Source: Pseudooceanicola marinus
Lineage (GTDB): Bacteria > Pseudomonadota > Alphaproteobacteria > Rhodobacterales > Rhodobacteraceae
Assembly (NCBI RefSeq): GCF_002786295.1
Contig: NZ_PGTC01000015.1
Coordinates: 126,501 to 190,500, forward strand
Direction: 5' to 3'
Length of the DNA stretch: 64,000 nucleotides
The notes under the pieces are model-generated. The model made no database searches, was not told where the DNA came from, and saw only the letters and a program-made list of their open reading frames with translations. How positions within the stretch are numbered: position 1 is the stretch's first letter; each line of letters opens with the position of its first letter. Positions 40,112 to 48,374 of this stretch are shown here, in pieces. The position numbers and the translations under genes were made by a program.

Positions 40112-41377
40112 TCAGGCGGCGATGAACTCGTTCCACTTGCGGACCATGTACTGGTTTTCGTCCATCACGGCGTTCCAGCAGGCGACGGAGCCCATGCGCT
40201 CCTCGAAGGAGCCGCCATCGCGGACCTCGCCGGCCTGGGCCAGCGTGTCGCCGGTGGGCGAGGTGATGACGTCGGTGGCTTCCTTGCCCTCGAACCAGAA
40301 GCCCCACTCGTTCTCGGACATGAAGTCCTTCGAGGTTTCGGGCACGGCCGAGTAATAGCCCTGGCGCATCAGGTAGCCGCCGACCCAGCCGGACAGGTAC
40401 CAGTTGATGTATTCGTAGGCCGCATCCAGTTCCATCCCGGACAGGGAGGAGGACAGGCCGATGCCGCCGCCCCAGGAGCGGTAGCCCTCTTTCAGCGGTT
40501 GGTAGACGCAGGGAATGCCGCGCGATTTCACCGCCGTGATGGCGGGCGACCACATGGACTGGATCACCACCTCGCCCGAGGCCATCAGGTTGACGCTTTC
40601 ATCGAAGGTCTTCCAGAAGGCGCGGAACTGGCCGGCGCGCTTGGCTTCGGTGAAGATGGCGAAGGTGGCGTCGATCTCCTCGCGGGTCATGTTGCCCTTG
40701 TCGCCGTAGGTGATCTCTCCCATCGCCTCACAGACCATGGCCATGTCCATGATGCCGATGGAGGAGATGTCGAGGATCGAGGCCTTGCCCTTGAACTCGG
40801 GGTTCAGCAGCTCGGCCCAGGTGTTGATCGGGCGGCCGATCAGGTCGGGACGGATGCCCAGGGTGTCGGCGTTGTAGATCGTCGGGATGAGGGTCATCCA
40901 GTTGGTCTGTTCATCGGCGAAGGTGGTGGCGCCGGGTTCGGGGATGAAGCCCACGGAGTGCGGCGCGGTGCCCTGGGCGATCTCGCTGTCGGGCGTCAGC
41001 TTGCCGTCCTTGAAGATGCCGACGATCTTGTCGTAGTTGGCGATCTTCGAGACATCCATGGCCTGCAGGTTGCCGGTCGGCCAGACCTTCTTGCAGATCC
41101 AGTATTCGATATCGGCGATGTCGAAGCTGTCGGGCTGGGTCGCCGCGCGCTGCGTCACGCTGTCGGAATCCAGCGCGGTCATCTCCAGGGTGAAGCCCAG
41201 GTCTTCCTTCACCTTCTGCGCCACGTCGTTGAGGTTCGACACGCCGGTGCCGAACTGGCGCAGGGTGATGTCCTTGATCTCCTGCGCCCAGATCATCGGG
41301 GCCGGCAGGGCGGTGGCGGCGGCTGCCGCGGCGCCGCCTTTCAGGATGGTGCGGCGGCTGTATCTCATCTTCGACAT
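40112..41377 (-). CDS. Periplasmic substrate-binding protein of a PotD/PotF-like ABC importer
   Basis: A 421-residue extracytoplasmic solute-binding protein. The N-terminus contains SRRTILKGG, a twin-arginine motif, followed by an Ala-rich hydrophobic stretch ending in PMIWAQE, so it is probably exported folded through Tat. The body matches the PotD/PotF-like group (FDIADIEYWI, IPTIYNADTLGI, INWYLSGWVGGYLMRQGYY). The start at 41377 is chosen because GGGGAG lies about 8 nt upstream; ATG 41404 has none. The ligand is unknown; the nearby racemases and amidohydrolase suggest an amino-acid derivative. Confidence 0.87.
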   Translation of the reverse strand: MSKMRYSRRTILKGGAAAAAATALPAPMIWAQEIKDITLRQFGTGVSNLNDVAQKVKEDLGFTLEMTALDSDSVTQRAATQPDSFDIADIEYWICKKVWPTGNLQAMDVSKIANYDKIVGIFKDGKLTPDSEIAQGTAPHSVGFIPEPGATTFADEQTNWMTLIPTIYNADTLGIRPDLIGRPINTWAELLNPEFKGKASILDISSIGIMDMAMVCEAMGEITYGDKGNMTREEIDATFAIFTEAKRAGQFRAFWKTFDESVNLMASGEVVIQSMWSPAITAVKSRGIPCVYQPLKEGYRSWGGGIGLSSSLSGMELDAAYEYINWYLSGWVGGYLMRQGYYSAVPETSKDFMSENEWGFWFEGKEATDVITSPTGDTLAQAGEVRDGGSFEERMGSVACWNAVMDENQYMVRKWNEFIAA

Positions 41378-41407
41378 GGTGGTAACTCCCCGTTGGATTG
41401 TCATTGA

Positions 41408-42388
41408 TCAGGCTTGAAGACGGTTGGCCCGTCCTTCGTCCCAGGACAGGCGCACGGCCTCTCCCGGAGATTTCGGTGCCGCGAAGAAATCCTCCTCGGG
41501 CAGCAGCGCGAGCAGTTCCTCGCCGCTTTCGGTGGCGGCGGTCAGGGCGACGCTGGCGCCCTGGTATTCGACGGCCGTGACGGTGGCGGGCAGGCCCGCG
41601 TCGGGGCCGGCCAGGCGCACGCCATCGGCGCGGAAGGCGACCTTGCCCTGGGGCGTGGCGATCACGTTGTGGCCGCCCATGAAGCGGGCCACGAATTCGG
41701 TGCGCGGCGCATTGAAGACCTCGCGCGCGGGGCCGGCCTGTTCGATCACCGCGTTGTTCATCACCACGACCTCGTCCGCCAGAGCCAGCGCCTCGTCCTG
41801 GCCGTGGGTGACGTGGACGAAGGGAATGCCCAGCTCGCGCTGCAACTTTTTCAGCTCGGCGCGCATGCGGATCCGCAGGAAGGGGTCCAGCGCCGACAGC
41901 GGTTCATCCAGCAGCAGGACCTTGGGGTCGGTGACCAGCGCGCGGGCCAGGGCGACACGCTGTTGCTGGCCGCCCGACAGCTGCGCCGGCAGCCGGTCGG
42001 CGAAGCGGCCCATGTCCACCAGCTCCAGCAGTTCGTTGGCGCGCTTGTGGCGGGTGGGTTTGTCTACGCCCTTCATCCGCAGGGAGAAGGCGACGTTGTC
42101 GCGCACGTTCAGATGCGGGAACAGCGCGTAGTTCTGGAACATCATCGCAGTGCCCCGGCGCGCGGGCGGCAGGTCGGAGATGTCGAAGCCGTCCAGCAGG
42201 ATCGAGCCCTCGGTCACCTCTTCATGCCCGGCGATCATCCGCAGCGTCGTCGACTTGCCGCAGCCCGAGGGGCCCAGCAGGCAGACGTAGGCGCCGGCGG
42301 GGAAGGCGTGGGTTACATCATCCACCGCCACCGTCTCGCCGTAGCGTTTCGTCAGTTGCACAAGTTCGAGTTGGTTGCTGCGTGCCAT
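41408..42388 (-). CDS. ABC transporter ATP-binding protein, PotA-like
   Basis: A 326-residue ATPase with Walker A GPSGCGKST, the signature LSGGQQQRVALARAL, Walker B VLLLDEPLSALD and the H-loop HVTHGQDEAL, plus a C-terminal TOBE-type domain from about residue 245. It powers the importer encoded downstream. The start at 42388 has AGAGGG upstream; longer readings would cover the candidate GntR operator. It is the first gene of the minus-strand transporter operon and is divergent from the gntR gene. Confidence 0.92.
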   Translation of the reverse strand: MARSNQLELVQLTKRYGETVAVDDVTHAFPAGAYVCLLGPSGCGKSTTLRMIAGHEEVTEGSILLDGFDISDLPPARRGTAMMFQNYALFPHLNVRDNVAFSLRMKGVDKPTRHKRANELLELVDMGRFADRLPAQLSGGQQQRVALARALVTDPKVLLLDEPLSALDPFLRIRMRAELKKLQRELGIPFVHVTHGQDEALALADEVVVMNNAVIEQAGPAREVFNAPRTEFVARFMGGHNVIATPQGKVAFRADGVRLAGPDAGLPATVTAVEYQGASVALTAATESGEELLALLPEEDFFAAPKSPGEAVRLSWDEGRANRLQA

Positions 42389-42533
42389 GAAGCCCTCTGG
42401 TCGCTGTCCTGTCTCACGCTGGTCACGGCCTGCGTCCCCTGTCAGGTCTTTCCGGAGGGCGGTCGGGGCGAAAACAGACTCTGCCCAAGGAATGGGCGGT
42501 TCCGCGGTGTCTGTGCGCAAAAATGAATTCAAT

Positions 42534-42545
42534 ATTGCATACAAT
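42534..42545. promoter_or_regulatory. Candidate GntR-family operator
   Basis: ATTGCATACAAT is one base from the palindrome ATTGTATACAAT recognised by many FadR-type GntR regulators. It lies in the AT-rich part of the divergent region between the transporter operon and the gntR gene, in position to control both. Confidence 0.55.
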
Positions 42546-42630
42546 CATGTCGACACTTGGTCTGGATAGCGATTCGCTTGCTCTCGCGGGGCTGTGCAGT
42601 AGTGTCCCGATGGTCATGAAAGTTGGGACG

Positions 42631-43314
42631 ATGACGAAGAAGCAGAGCCAGAGCGGCACAATCGAGAGCGTGGCAAGCGCGCTGGAAAAGGCGATTCACG
42701 AACATCGCCTGCCGCCCGGCTCGAAGCTGGGCGAGGATGACCTGGCGGAGATCTACGGGGTCAGCCGCACCCAGATCCGCGCCGCCCTGCAGGCGCTGTC
42801 GCACCTGAAACTGGTCGAGCACAAACGCAACCGCGGGGCCTTCGTCGCCCAGCCCACCCTGCGCGAGGCGCGCGAGGTCTTCGAGGCCCGCGCCCTGCTG
42901 GAGCCGCGCACGGCCCATTCCGCCGCCGCCCGCTGCACGCCCGAGGATGTCGAGAAACTGCGCGCCCATATCGAGGCCGAACACGCCGCGCTGGCCGCCG
43001 GCGACAATGGCCGCGCGCTGCATCTGTCGGGCCTCTTTCATATCGAGATCGCACGGATTGCCGACCAGGAGACGATCGCGGCGTTCATCGCCCAGCTCGT
43101 CTCGCGGTCTTCGCTGATCATCGCGCTCTACTGGCGCCGCCGGATGGCGATATGCGAAAGCCATGCCCATGATGCGCTGATCGCCGCCCTGGCCGCCCAT
43201 GACGGGCCGCAGGCGGAGGAGCTGATGAAGAGCCACCTGCTGGATCTCGTGTCGTCGCTGGATCTGCGCAACCAGGTGTCCGCCCCCGGTTCGCTACGCG
43301 AGGCGCTGACATGA
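42631..43314 (+). CDS. GntR-family transcriptional regulator (FadR/FCD subfamily)
   Basis: A regulator of about 227 residues with a winged-helix domain (ALEKAIHEHRLPPGSKLGEDDLAEIYGVSRTQIRAALQAL) and an all-helical FCD effector-binding domain (AREVFEARALLEP, with later His and Asp/Glu-rich positions typical of metal-dependent ligand binding). It probably responds to a substrate of the divergent ABC transporter. The start is uncertain: ATG 42631 (MTKKQSQSG) is favoured because an earlier in-frame ATG at 42523 precedes the likely operator; 42616 is another option. ATGA overlap with the GNAT gene. Confidence 0.85.
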   Translation: MTKKQSQSGTIESVASALEKAIHEHRLPPGSKLGEDDLAEIYGVSRTQIRAALQALSHLKLVEHKRNRGAFVAQPTLREAREVFEARALLEPRTAHSAAARCTPEDVEKLRAHIEAEHAALAAGDNGRALHLSGLFHIEIARIADQETIAAFIAQLVSRSSLIIALYWRRRMAICESHAHDALIAALAAHDGPQAEELMKSHLLDLVSSLDLRNQVSAPGSLREALT

Positions 43315-44147
43315 GCGCCGTGATGCGGGTCGCCACGGCCGCCGATGTGGCCCGGATGCTGGACTGGGCCGCCGCCGAGGGTTGGAACCCCGGGCTGGGT
43401 GACGCGGCCGCCTTTCGCGCCGCCGACCCGCAGGGATTCTTCGTGGCCGAGGTCGAGGGCGCGCCCGTGGCCGCTATCTCGGTGGTGACCCATTCCGACG
43501 AGATCGCCTTTCTGGGCCTCTACCTCTGCCACCCCGACCATCGCGGGCAGGGGATCGGCTATGCCCTGTGGCAGCATGCGCTGGCTCATGCGGGCGGTCG
43601 TACCGTGGGGCTGGACGGGGTGGCGGCGCAGCAGGCGAACTATGCAAAATCGGGCTTTGTCCTGGCCGGCAGCACGACGCGCTACAGCGGCAGGCTGGAC
43701 CCGGCGGCAGATCCGGCGGTGCGCCCGCTGCGCGATGGCGATGCGGCGGCGGTCGCCGCGCTGGATGGCGCCGCCAACGGCTATGCCCGCCCGACCTTTC
43801 TGTCGGCCTGGCTGGCGCCGGACCCGACCCGGTGGAGCGTTGTGCTGGAGGAAGAGGGCACCATCGGCGGTTTCGCCACCGCCCGGGTGTGCCGCGAGGG
43901 GATCAAGATAGGGCCAGTGATTGCGCCCGACGCCGAGGCCGCCCTGCGGCTGGCCCGCGCGGCGCTGGACGGGGCCGAGGGCCTGCCGGAGGTGATGATC
44001 GACCTGCCCGAGGCCAGTGCGGATCTGGCGGCGCAGCTGCAAGCTCTTGGGTTCGCACCGACCTTCGCCACCGCCCGCATGTATCGCGGCCCGGCGCCGC
44101 AGGCGGGCACGACCCTTCAGGCCATCGCGACGATGGAGCTGGGCTGA
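43311..44147 (+). CDS. GNAT acetyltransferase with C-terminal YitH/HolE-type domain
   Basis: A 278-residue protein with an N-terminal GNAT domain (residues 5-130; LGLYLCHPDHRGQGIGYALWQHAL is the acetyl-CoA-binding motif A) and a second acetyltransferase-like half (about 140-270) ending with FAPTFATARMYRGPAP, as in the YitH/Acetyltransf_18 group. The acceptor is unknown. It is translationally coupled to the GntR regulator, so it may modify the compound handled by the neighbouring transporter and racemases. Confidence 0.83.
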   Translation: MSAVMRVATAADVARMLDWAAAEGWNPGLGDAAAFRAADPQGFFVAEVEGAPVAAISVVTHSDEIAFLGLYLCHPDHRGQGIGYALWQHALAHAGGRTVGLDGVAAQQANYAKSGFVLAGSTTRYSGRLDPAADPAVRPLRDGDAAAVAALDGAANGYARPTFLSAWLAPDPTRWSVVLEEEGTIGGFATARVCREGIKIGPVIAPDAEAALRLARAALDGAEGLPEVMIDLPEASADLAAQLQALGFAPTFATARMYRGPAPQAGTTLQAIATMELG

Positions 44148-44217
44148 TCCAGCGCATGAAAAACCGGCAGGCGCATCGCCGCGCCGCGTCATATCGTCGA
44201 ATTTTCAGGGGAAGGTC

Positions 44218-44294
44218 TGGTAGCGGAGGAGGGACTTGAACCCCCGACACGCGGATTATGATTCCGCTGCTCTAACCAACTGAGCTACTCCGCC
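44218..44294 (-). tRNA. tRNA-Met (anticodon CAT, elongator type)
   Basis: The 77-nt minus-strand gene begins GGCGGAGTAGCTCAGTTGGT and ends with a template-encoded CCA. The acceptor stem GGCGGAG pairs with the 3' part (CTCCGCT, with a terminal G-T), the D-loop AGTTGGTTAGAGC and T-arm GGGGGTTCAAGTCCCTC are intact, and the anticodon loop carries CAT flanked by a GCGGA/TCCGC stem. The absence of the initiator feature (unpaired first base with CCCTC next to three G-C anticodon pairs) indicates elongator Met; a tRNA-Ile2 with modified C34 is less likely. Confidence 0.95.
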
Positions 44295-44427
44295 AAACCG
44301 TGGCGCTTCCTAAGATAGCGCCCCGGACAGGTCAAGCGCAAAAATCGAGGTTTTTCGCGCCCCGGGCGACCCGCTTGTCCTTCCCCTGCGGGAGGGCCAA
44401 TATGCGCCGCGCAAGAGCGGAGTGACC

Positions 44428-45822
44428 ATGATCGAGAAGCTGCAGGAAATCGTCGGCGCGGCCCATGTGCTGACCGGTGCAGAGGCCGAACCCTATGGCT
44501 GGGACTGGGCCCATGAGCGGTTCGAGGCTCCCCTTGCCGTGGTGCGCCCTGCCAGCACCGGGGAGGTCTCGGCGCTGATGAAGCTCGCACATGAGACCCG
44601 CACGGTGGTCACCCCCCTGGGCGGGCGCAGCGGCATGGCCGGCGGTGGCCAGGGCGAAGGCAGCCTGGTGATTTCCATGGAGCGGATGAACCGCATCCGC
44701 GAGATCCGCACCGGCGCCCGGTCCGCCGTGGTCGAGGCCGGCGTGATCCTGGCCAACCTGCACGAGGCGGTGGAGGCCGAGGGGCTGATCTTTCCGCTGT
44801 TCTTCGGGGCGCGCGGATCGGCCATGATCGGCGGCGCGCTGTCGACCAATGCGGGCGGGTCCAACGTGCTACGCTACGGCAATACGCGCGACCTGGTGCT
44901 GGGCATCGAGGCGGTGATGGCCGATGGTACGGTGATCGACCTGATGCAGAACCTGCACAAGAACAACTCCGGCTATGATCTGCGCCACCTGCTGATCGGG
45001 GCCGAGGGCACGCTGGGCATCATCACCGGCGCCGTGGTGCGGCTGATGCCCAAGCCCGGCGCCTATGTCACGGCCATGGTGGGGCTGAAGGCGCTGGATC
45101 CGGCGCTGTCGCTGCTGAACCGGCTGCAAGAGGTCACCGGCGGCGCCGTCGAGGCCTTCGAATACATGCCCGACACCTACCTGGCCGACTACCAGGCCAT
45201 GCGCCCCGAGACCCGCCGCCCCTTCGAAGAGGCGCACAAGGTCAACATCCTGCTGGAGATCGGCGCGCTGAGCCCGCGGGACTATACCCCCGGTCCGGAC
45301 GGGCAGATGCCGATTGCCAGCTACCTAGAAGAGGTGCTGGGCGGCATGCTGGAAGAGGGGGAGGTCGATGATGCGGTCATCGCCAGCTCCGAGCAGCAGC
45401 GCCGCGAGATGTGGGCGATCCGCGAGGCCGCCAGCGAAGTGGCCGGCCTGCGACCCAACCAGATCATCATGGACGTGGCGGTGCCGGTGGACCGGATGGG
45501 CGATTTCCTCGACCGGGCCGATGCGGCGCTGGCACGGATGGATCCCAGGGCGGAAACCTCGGTCGTGGCGCACCTGGGGGACGGCAACGTGCACTACACC
45601 ATCTTCCCCACGGATCCGGCGCAGAAGGACGTGCTGGTCGAGGGGATCGAGGACGTGGTGGCGGAACTGGGTGGCTCCTTCTCGGCCGAGCATGGCATCG
45701 GCAAGCTGAAGCTGACGACGATGGCGCGCCGCAAGGACCCGGGGGCGCTGGCCGCCATGCGGGCGATCAAGGCCGCGCTGGACCCCAAGGGCATACTGAA
45801 CCCGGGCAAGTTGCTCCCCTGA
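44428..45822 (+). CDS. FAD-linked oxidase, GlcD/D-2-hydroxy-acid dehydrogenase family
   Basis: A 464-residue flavoprotein with an N-terminal FAD_binding_4 domain (VTPLGGRSGMAGGGQGE, GLIFPLFFGARGSAMIGGALSTNAGG, GAEGTLGIITGAVV) and a C-terminal FAD-oxidase_C domain ending in SFSAEHGIGKLK...LDPKGILNPGKLLP. VVAHLGDGNVHY supplies the metal/His site. Family members oxidise glycolate, D-lactate or D-2-hydroxyglutarate. It is not in an operon with glcF. ATG 44428 is preferred over GTG 44422 because CGGAG lies 6 nt upstream. D-2-hydroxyglutarate dehydrogenase is the most likely relative, but the substrate is not proven. Confidence 0.87.
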   Translation: MIEKLQEIVGAAHVLTGAEAEPYGWDWAHERFEAPLAVVRPASTGEVSALMKLAHETRTVVTPLGGRSGMAGGGQGEGSLVISMERMNRIREIRTGARSAVVEAGVILANLHEAVEAEGLIFPLFFGARGSAMIGGALSTNAGGSNVLRYGNTRDLVLGIEAVMADGTVIDLMQNLHKNNSGYDLRHLLIGAEGTLGIITGAVVRLMPKPGAYVTAMVGLKALDPALSLLNRLQEVTGGAVEAFEYMPDTYLADYQAMRPETRRPFEEAHKVNILLEIGALSPRDYTPGPDGQMPIASYLEEVLGGMLEEGEVDDAVIASSEQQRREMWAIREAASEVAGLRPNQIIMDVAVPVDRMGDFLDRADAALARMDPRAETSVVAHLGDGNVHYTIFPTDPAQKDVLVEGIEDVVAELGGSFSAEHGIGKLKLTTMARRKDPGALAAMRAIKAALDPKGILNPGKLLP

Positions 45823-45887
45823 TCCCGTCGCGGTCCGCCTGGCGCGGCGGAGTTGCGCAAACGCAAGGCATCGCTTAGATCGGCCCC

Positions 45888-46406
45888 ATGAAACGCCCTA
45901 TCCTGATCCATCCCGATCCGCGCCTGAAAAAGGTCGCAGCCCCGCTTGAGGACAGCTCGGACGAGCTGCGCAAGCTGGCCGACGACATGCTGGAAACCAT
46001 GTATGACGCGCCCGGCATCGGCCTGGCCGCGCCGCAGATCGGCCTGCTGCAGCGCCTGATCGTGCTGGACTGCGTGAAGGAAGAGGGCGAGACGCCGCGC
46101 CCGCTGGTGATGCTGAACCCCGAGGTGGTGGCCAGCTCGGACGAGACCAGCTCCTACGAGGAGGGCTGCCTGTCGATCCCCGAGCAATATGCCGAGGTGA
46201 CCCGCCCCGCCGAGGTGACGGTGCGCTGGATGGACCGCGACGGCAATGCCTGCGAAGAGACCTTCGACAAGCTTTGGGCGACCTGCGTGCAGCACGAGAT
46301 CGACCACCTGGAAGGCAAGCTGTTCATCGACTACCTCAGCCCGATGCGCCGCCAGATGATCACCCGCAAGAGCCAGAAGCTCAAACGTGAGCGGGCGCGC
46401 CGCTGA
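45888..46406 (+). CDS. def: Peptide deformylase (canonical)
   Basis: A 172-residue enzyme that removes the N-formyl group from new proteins. All three motifs are intact: GIGLAAPQIG (Gln50), EEGCLSIP (Cys94, metal ligand) and QHEIDHLEG (His136, catalytic Glu137, His140). It is the first of three tandem deformylase-family genes that lead to fmt, the gene making the formyl-Met-tRNA that creates the need for this enzyme. The stop overlaps the next start by one base (TGATG). Confidence 0.96.
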   Translation: MKRPILIHPDPRLKKVAAPLEDSSDELRKLADDMLETMYDAPGIGLAAPQIGLLQRLIVLDCVKEEGETPRPLVMLNPEVVASSDETSSYEEGCLSIPEQYAEVTRPAEVTVRWMDRDGNACEETFDKLWATCVQHEIDHLEGKLFIDYLSPMRRQMITRKSQKLKRERARR

Positions 46407-46906
46407 TGGCCGTGATGGAGATCCTGCGCTGGCCCGATCCGACGCTGAAGACGGCAGCGGAGACGGTGGAGCAGGGGACCGATCTGGGCCCGCTGCTGGC
46501 CGATATGTTCGACACCATGTACGACGCCCCCGGTCGCGGCCTGGCCGCGCCGCAGGTCGGCGTGCTGAAACGCGTCTTCGTGATGGATTGCACCTGGAAG
46601 GATGGCCCGCGCAGCCCACGCGCCTGCGTGAACCCCGAGATCCTCTGGCGCTCGGACGAGATCGCCACCCATGAAGAGGGCTGCCTGTCGATCCCCGGCG
46701 TGGTGGCCAGCCTGCCGCGCCCGGCGCGGGTGCGCATGCGCTGGCATGATGCCGACTGGGCTCTGCACGAGGCGGAGCTTTCGGGCTTCGAAGCCGTCTG
46801 CGCCCAGCATGAGTTCGACCACCTGGAGGGCCGGGTCTACCTGGATTACCTTTCCCCCGACCATCGCGCCGAGGTTCTGCGCGCCTATGAGGAGGCCGGC
46901 GCATGA
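46406..46906 (+). CDS. Second peptide deformylase paralogue
   Basis: A 166-residue paralogue with the key residues preserved: GRGLAAPQVG (Gln50; Ile replaced by Arg in the motif), EEGCLSIPG (Cys93) and QHEFDHLEG (His135, Glu136, His139). It should therefore be an active metallo-deformylase, perhaps with changed substrate preference. It is translationally coupled to the canonical def upstream (TGATG) and to the third paralogue downstream (ATGA). Confidence 0.9.
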   Translation: MAVMEILRWPDPTLKTAAETVEQGTDLGPLLADMFDTMYDAPGRGLAAPQVGVLKRVFVMDCTWKDGPRSPRACVNPEILWRSDEIATHEEGCLSIPGVVASLPRPARVRMRWHDADWALHEAELSGFEAVCAQHEFDHLEGRVYLDYLSPDHRAEVLRAYEEAGA

Positions 46907-47397
46907 CCGCCCGCACCTGCATTCCCTGGCCCGACAAGCGGCTGCGCACCCCCGCCGCCGAGGTGAGTGAGATCACCGACGAGATCCGTGCCACCTGGGA
47001 CGACATGATCGACACGATGGAGGCGATGCCGGGCGTGGGCCTGGGCGCCAATCAGATCGGCGTGCTGTTGCGCCTCGCGGTCGTCGATGCCTCCGAGGAG
47101 CGGGGCAAGGCCGTGCGCATCGCGAACCCGGAGGTGCTGCATGCCTCCGTCCAGCTGCGCGAGCATGAAGAGGCCAGCCCGAACCTGCCCGGCGTTTCGG
47201 CCAAGATCAAACGCCCGCGTGCCGTCACCGTGCGCTTCCTCAACGAGGCGGGCGAGATCGAGGAGAAGGATTTCGTCGGTCTCTGGGCGACCTCCGTCCA
47301 ACACCAGATCGACCACCTGGCGGGGAAGATGTATTTCGACCGGCTGAGCAAGGTGAAGCGGGACATGCTGCTGCGCAAGGCCGCGAAACTGCGATGA
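46903..47397 (+). CDS. Peptide deformylase-like protein lacking key catalytic residues
   Basis: A 164-residue third paralogue. Motif 1 is GVGLGANQIG (Gln51 kept, but AAP changed to GAN). In motif 2 EEASPNLPG replaces EEGCLSIPG, so the metal-ligand Cys is Ser92. In motif 3 QHQIDHLAG replaces QHEIDHLEG, so the catalytic Glu is Gln135. The two histidines (134, 138) remain. It is thus unlikely to deformylate peptides, yet the reading frame is intact and coupled by ATGA to an active paralogue. It may bind ribosomes or partner deformylases, or have gained another activity; similar deformylase-like proteins are known in related genomes without a function. Confidence 0.88.
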   Translation: MTARTCIPWPDKRLRTPAAEVSEITDEIRATWDDMIDTMEAMPGVGLGANQIGVLLRLAVVDASEERGKAVRIANPEVLHASVQLREHEEASPNLPGVSAKIKRPRAVTVRFLNEAGEIEEKDFVGLWATSVQHQIDHLAGKMYFDRLSKVKRDMLLRKAAKLR

Positions 47398-47423
47398 CGG
47401 CGCCTGCGGGCGCTGTCGGACCT

Positions 47424-47446
47424 GAGTATTTGGAAACAAGGTGAAG
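47424..47446 (+). repeat. Tail-only relative of the dispersed repeat (copy F)
   Basis: GAGTATTTGGAAACAAGGTG followed by AAG resembles the GGAGTATTTT...GAAG tail of copies B-D without the preceding hairpins. It lies in the 58-nt gap between the third def-like gene and fmt and includes the ribosome-binding region of fmt. Confidence 0.5.
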
Positions 47447-47455
47447 GGGCAGGCG

Positions 47456-48373
47456 ATGCGCGTGATCTTCATGGGAACGCCCGAGTTTTCGGTGCCGGTG
47501 CTGGAGGCGCTGGTCGCCGCCGGGCATGACATTGCCTGCGTCTACTGCCAGCCGCCCCGGCCCGCCGGGCGCGGCAAGAAGGACCGGCCCACCCCCGTCC
47601 ACGCCCGCGCGGCCGAGCTGGGGCTGGAGGTGCGCCACCCGGTCAGCCTGAAGGGCGAGGCGGAACAGGCCGAGTTCGCCGCGTTGCAGGCGGATGTGGC
47701 GGTCGTCGTGGCCTATGGTCTGATCCTGCCGCAGCCGGTGCTGGACGCGCCGAAGCACGGCTGCCTGAACATCCACGCCAGCCTTCTGCCCCGCTGGCGC
47801 GGCGCCGCCCCCATTCACCGCGCGATCCTGTCGGGCGATGCCGAGACCGGCATCTGCATCATGCAGATGGAAGCGGGGTTGGATACCGGTCCCGTCCTGC
47901 TGCGCGAGGCGACCCCCATCGGGGCCGAGGAGGTGACCTCCGAGCTGCACGACCGCCTGTCCGTGATGGGCGCGCGGATGATCGTCGAGGCGCTCGATCG
48001 CCTGCCCGAACTGGTGCCCGAGGCCCAGCCCGAGGAGGGCGTGACCTATGCCTCGAAGATCGACAAGGCCGAGGCGCGGGTGGATTTCACCCAGCCCGCC
48101 GAGGGGGTGGACCGGCAGATCCGCGGCCTCTCGCCCTTCCCCGGCGCCTGGGTGGATCACGATGGGCAGCGCCTGAAGCTTCTGGCCTCGCGCCTGGCGG
48201 AGGGTCATGGCGCCCCGGGTGAGGTGCTGCGCGCCGACGACCGGCTGATTGTGGCCTGTGGCGCGGGCGCGGTCGAGCTGCTGAAACTGCAACGGGCCGG
48301 CAAGGGGGCGCAGGCGGTCGATGTCTTCCTGCGCGGCAAGGCGCTTGCCACCGGCACCATCCTGGGAGGTTGA
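47456..48373 (+). CDS. fmt: Methionyl-tRNA formyltransferase
   Basis: A 305-residue enzyme that transfers a formyl group from 10-formyltetrahydrofolate to Met-tRNA(fMet) to start translation. The start [18 protein letters not shown], the [10 protein letters not shown] loop that recognises the tRNA, the catalytic [19 protein letters not shown] (Asn-His) and [11 protein letters not shown] (Asp) are all present, followed by the C-terminal OB-fold ([10 protein letters not shown]). AAGGGG lies about 7 nt upstream of ATG 47456. It is paired with def, as expected. Confidence 0.96.
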   Translation: MRVIFMGTPEFSVPVLEALVAAGHDIACVYCQPPRPAGRGKKDRPTPVHARAAELGLEVRHPVSLKGEAEQAEFAALQADVAVVVAYGLILPQPVLDAPKHGCLNIHASLLPRWRGAAPIHRAILSGDAETGICIMQMEAGLDTGPVLLREATPIGAEEVTSELHDRLSVMGARMIVEALDRLPELVPEAQPEEGVTYASKIDKAEARVDFTQPAEGVDRQIRGLSPFPGAWVDHDGQRLKLLASRLAEGHGAPGEVLRADDRLIVACGAGAVELLKLQRAGKGAQAVDVFLRGKALATGTILGG

Positions 48374-48374
48374 G

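Noticed and set aside
44218-44294. tRNA attachment site for a mobile element
   Set aside because: No integrase, no repeat of the tRNA 3' end was noticed nearby, and the flanking genes are ordinary.
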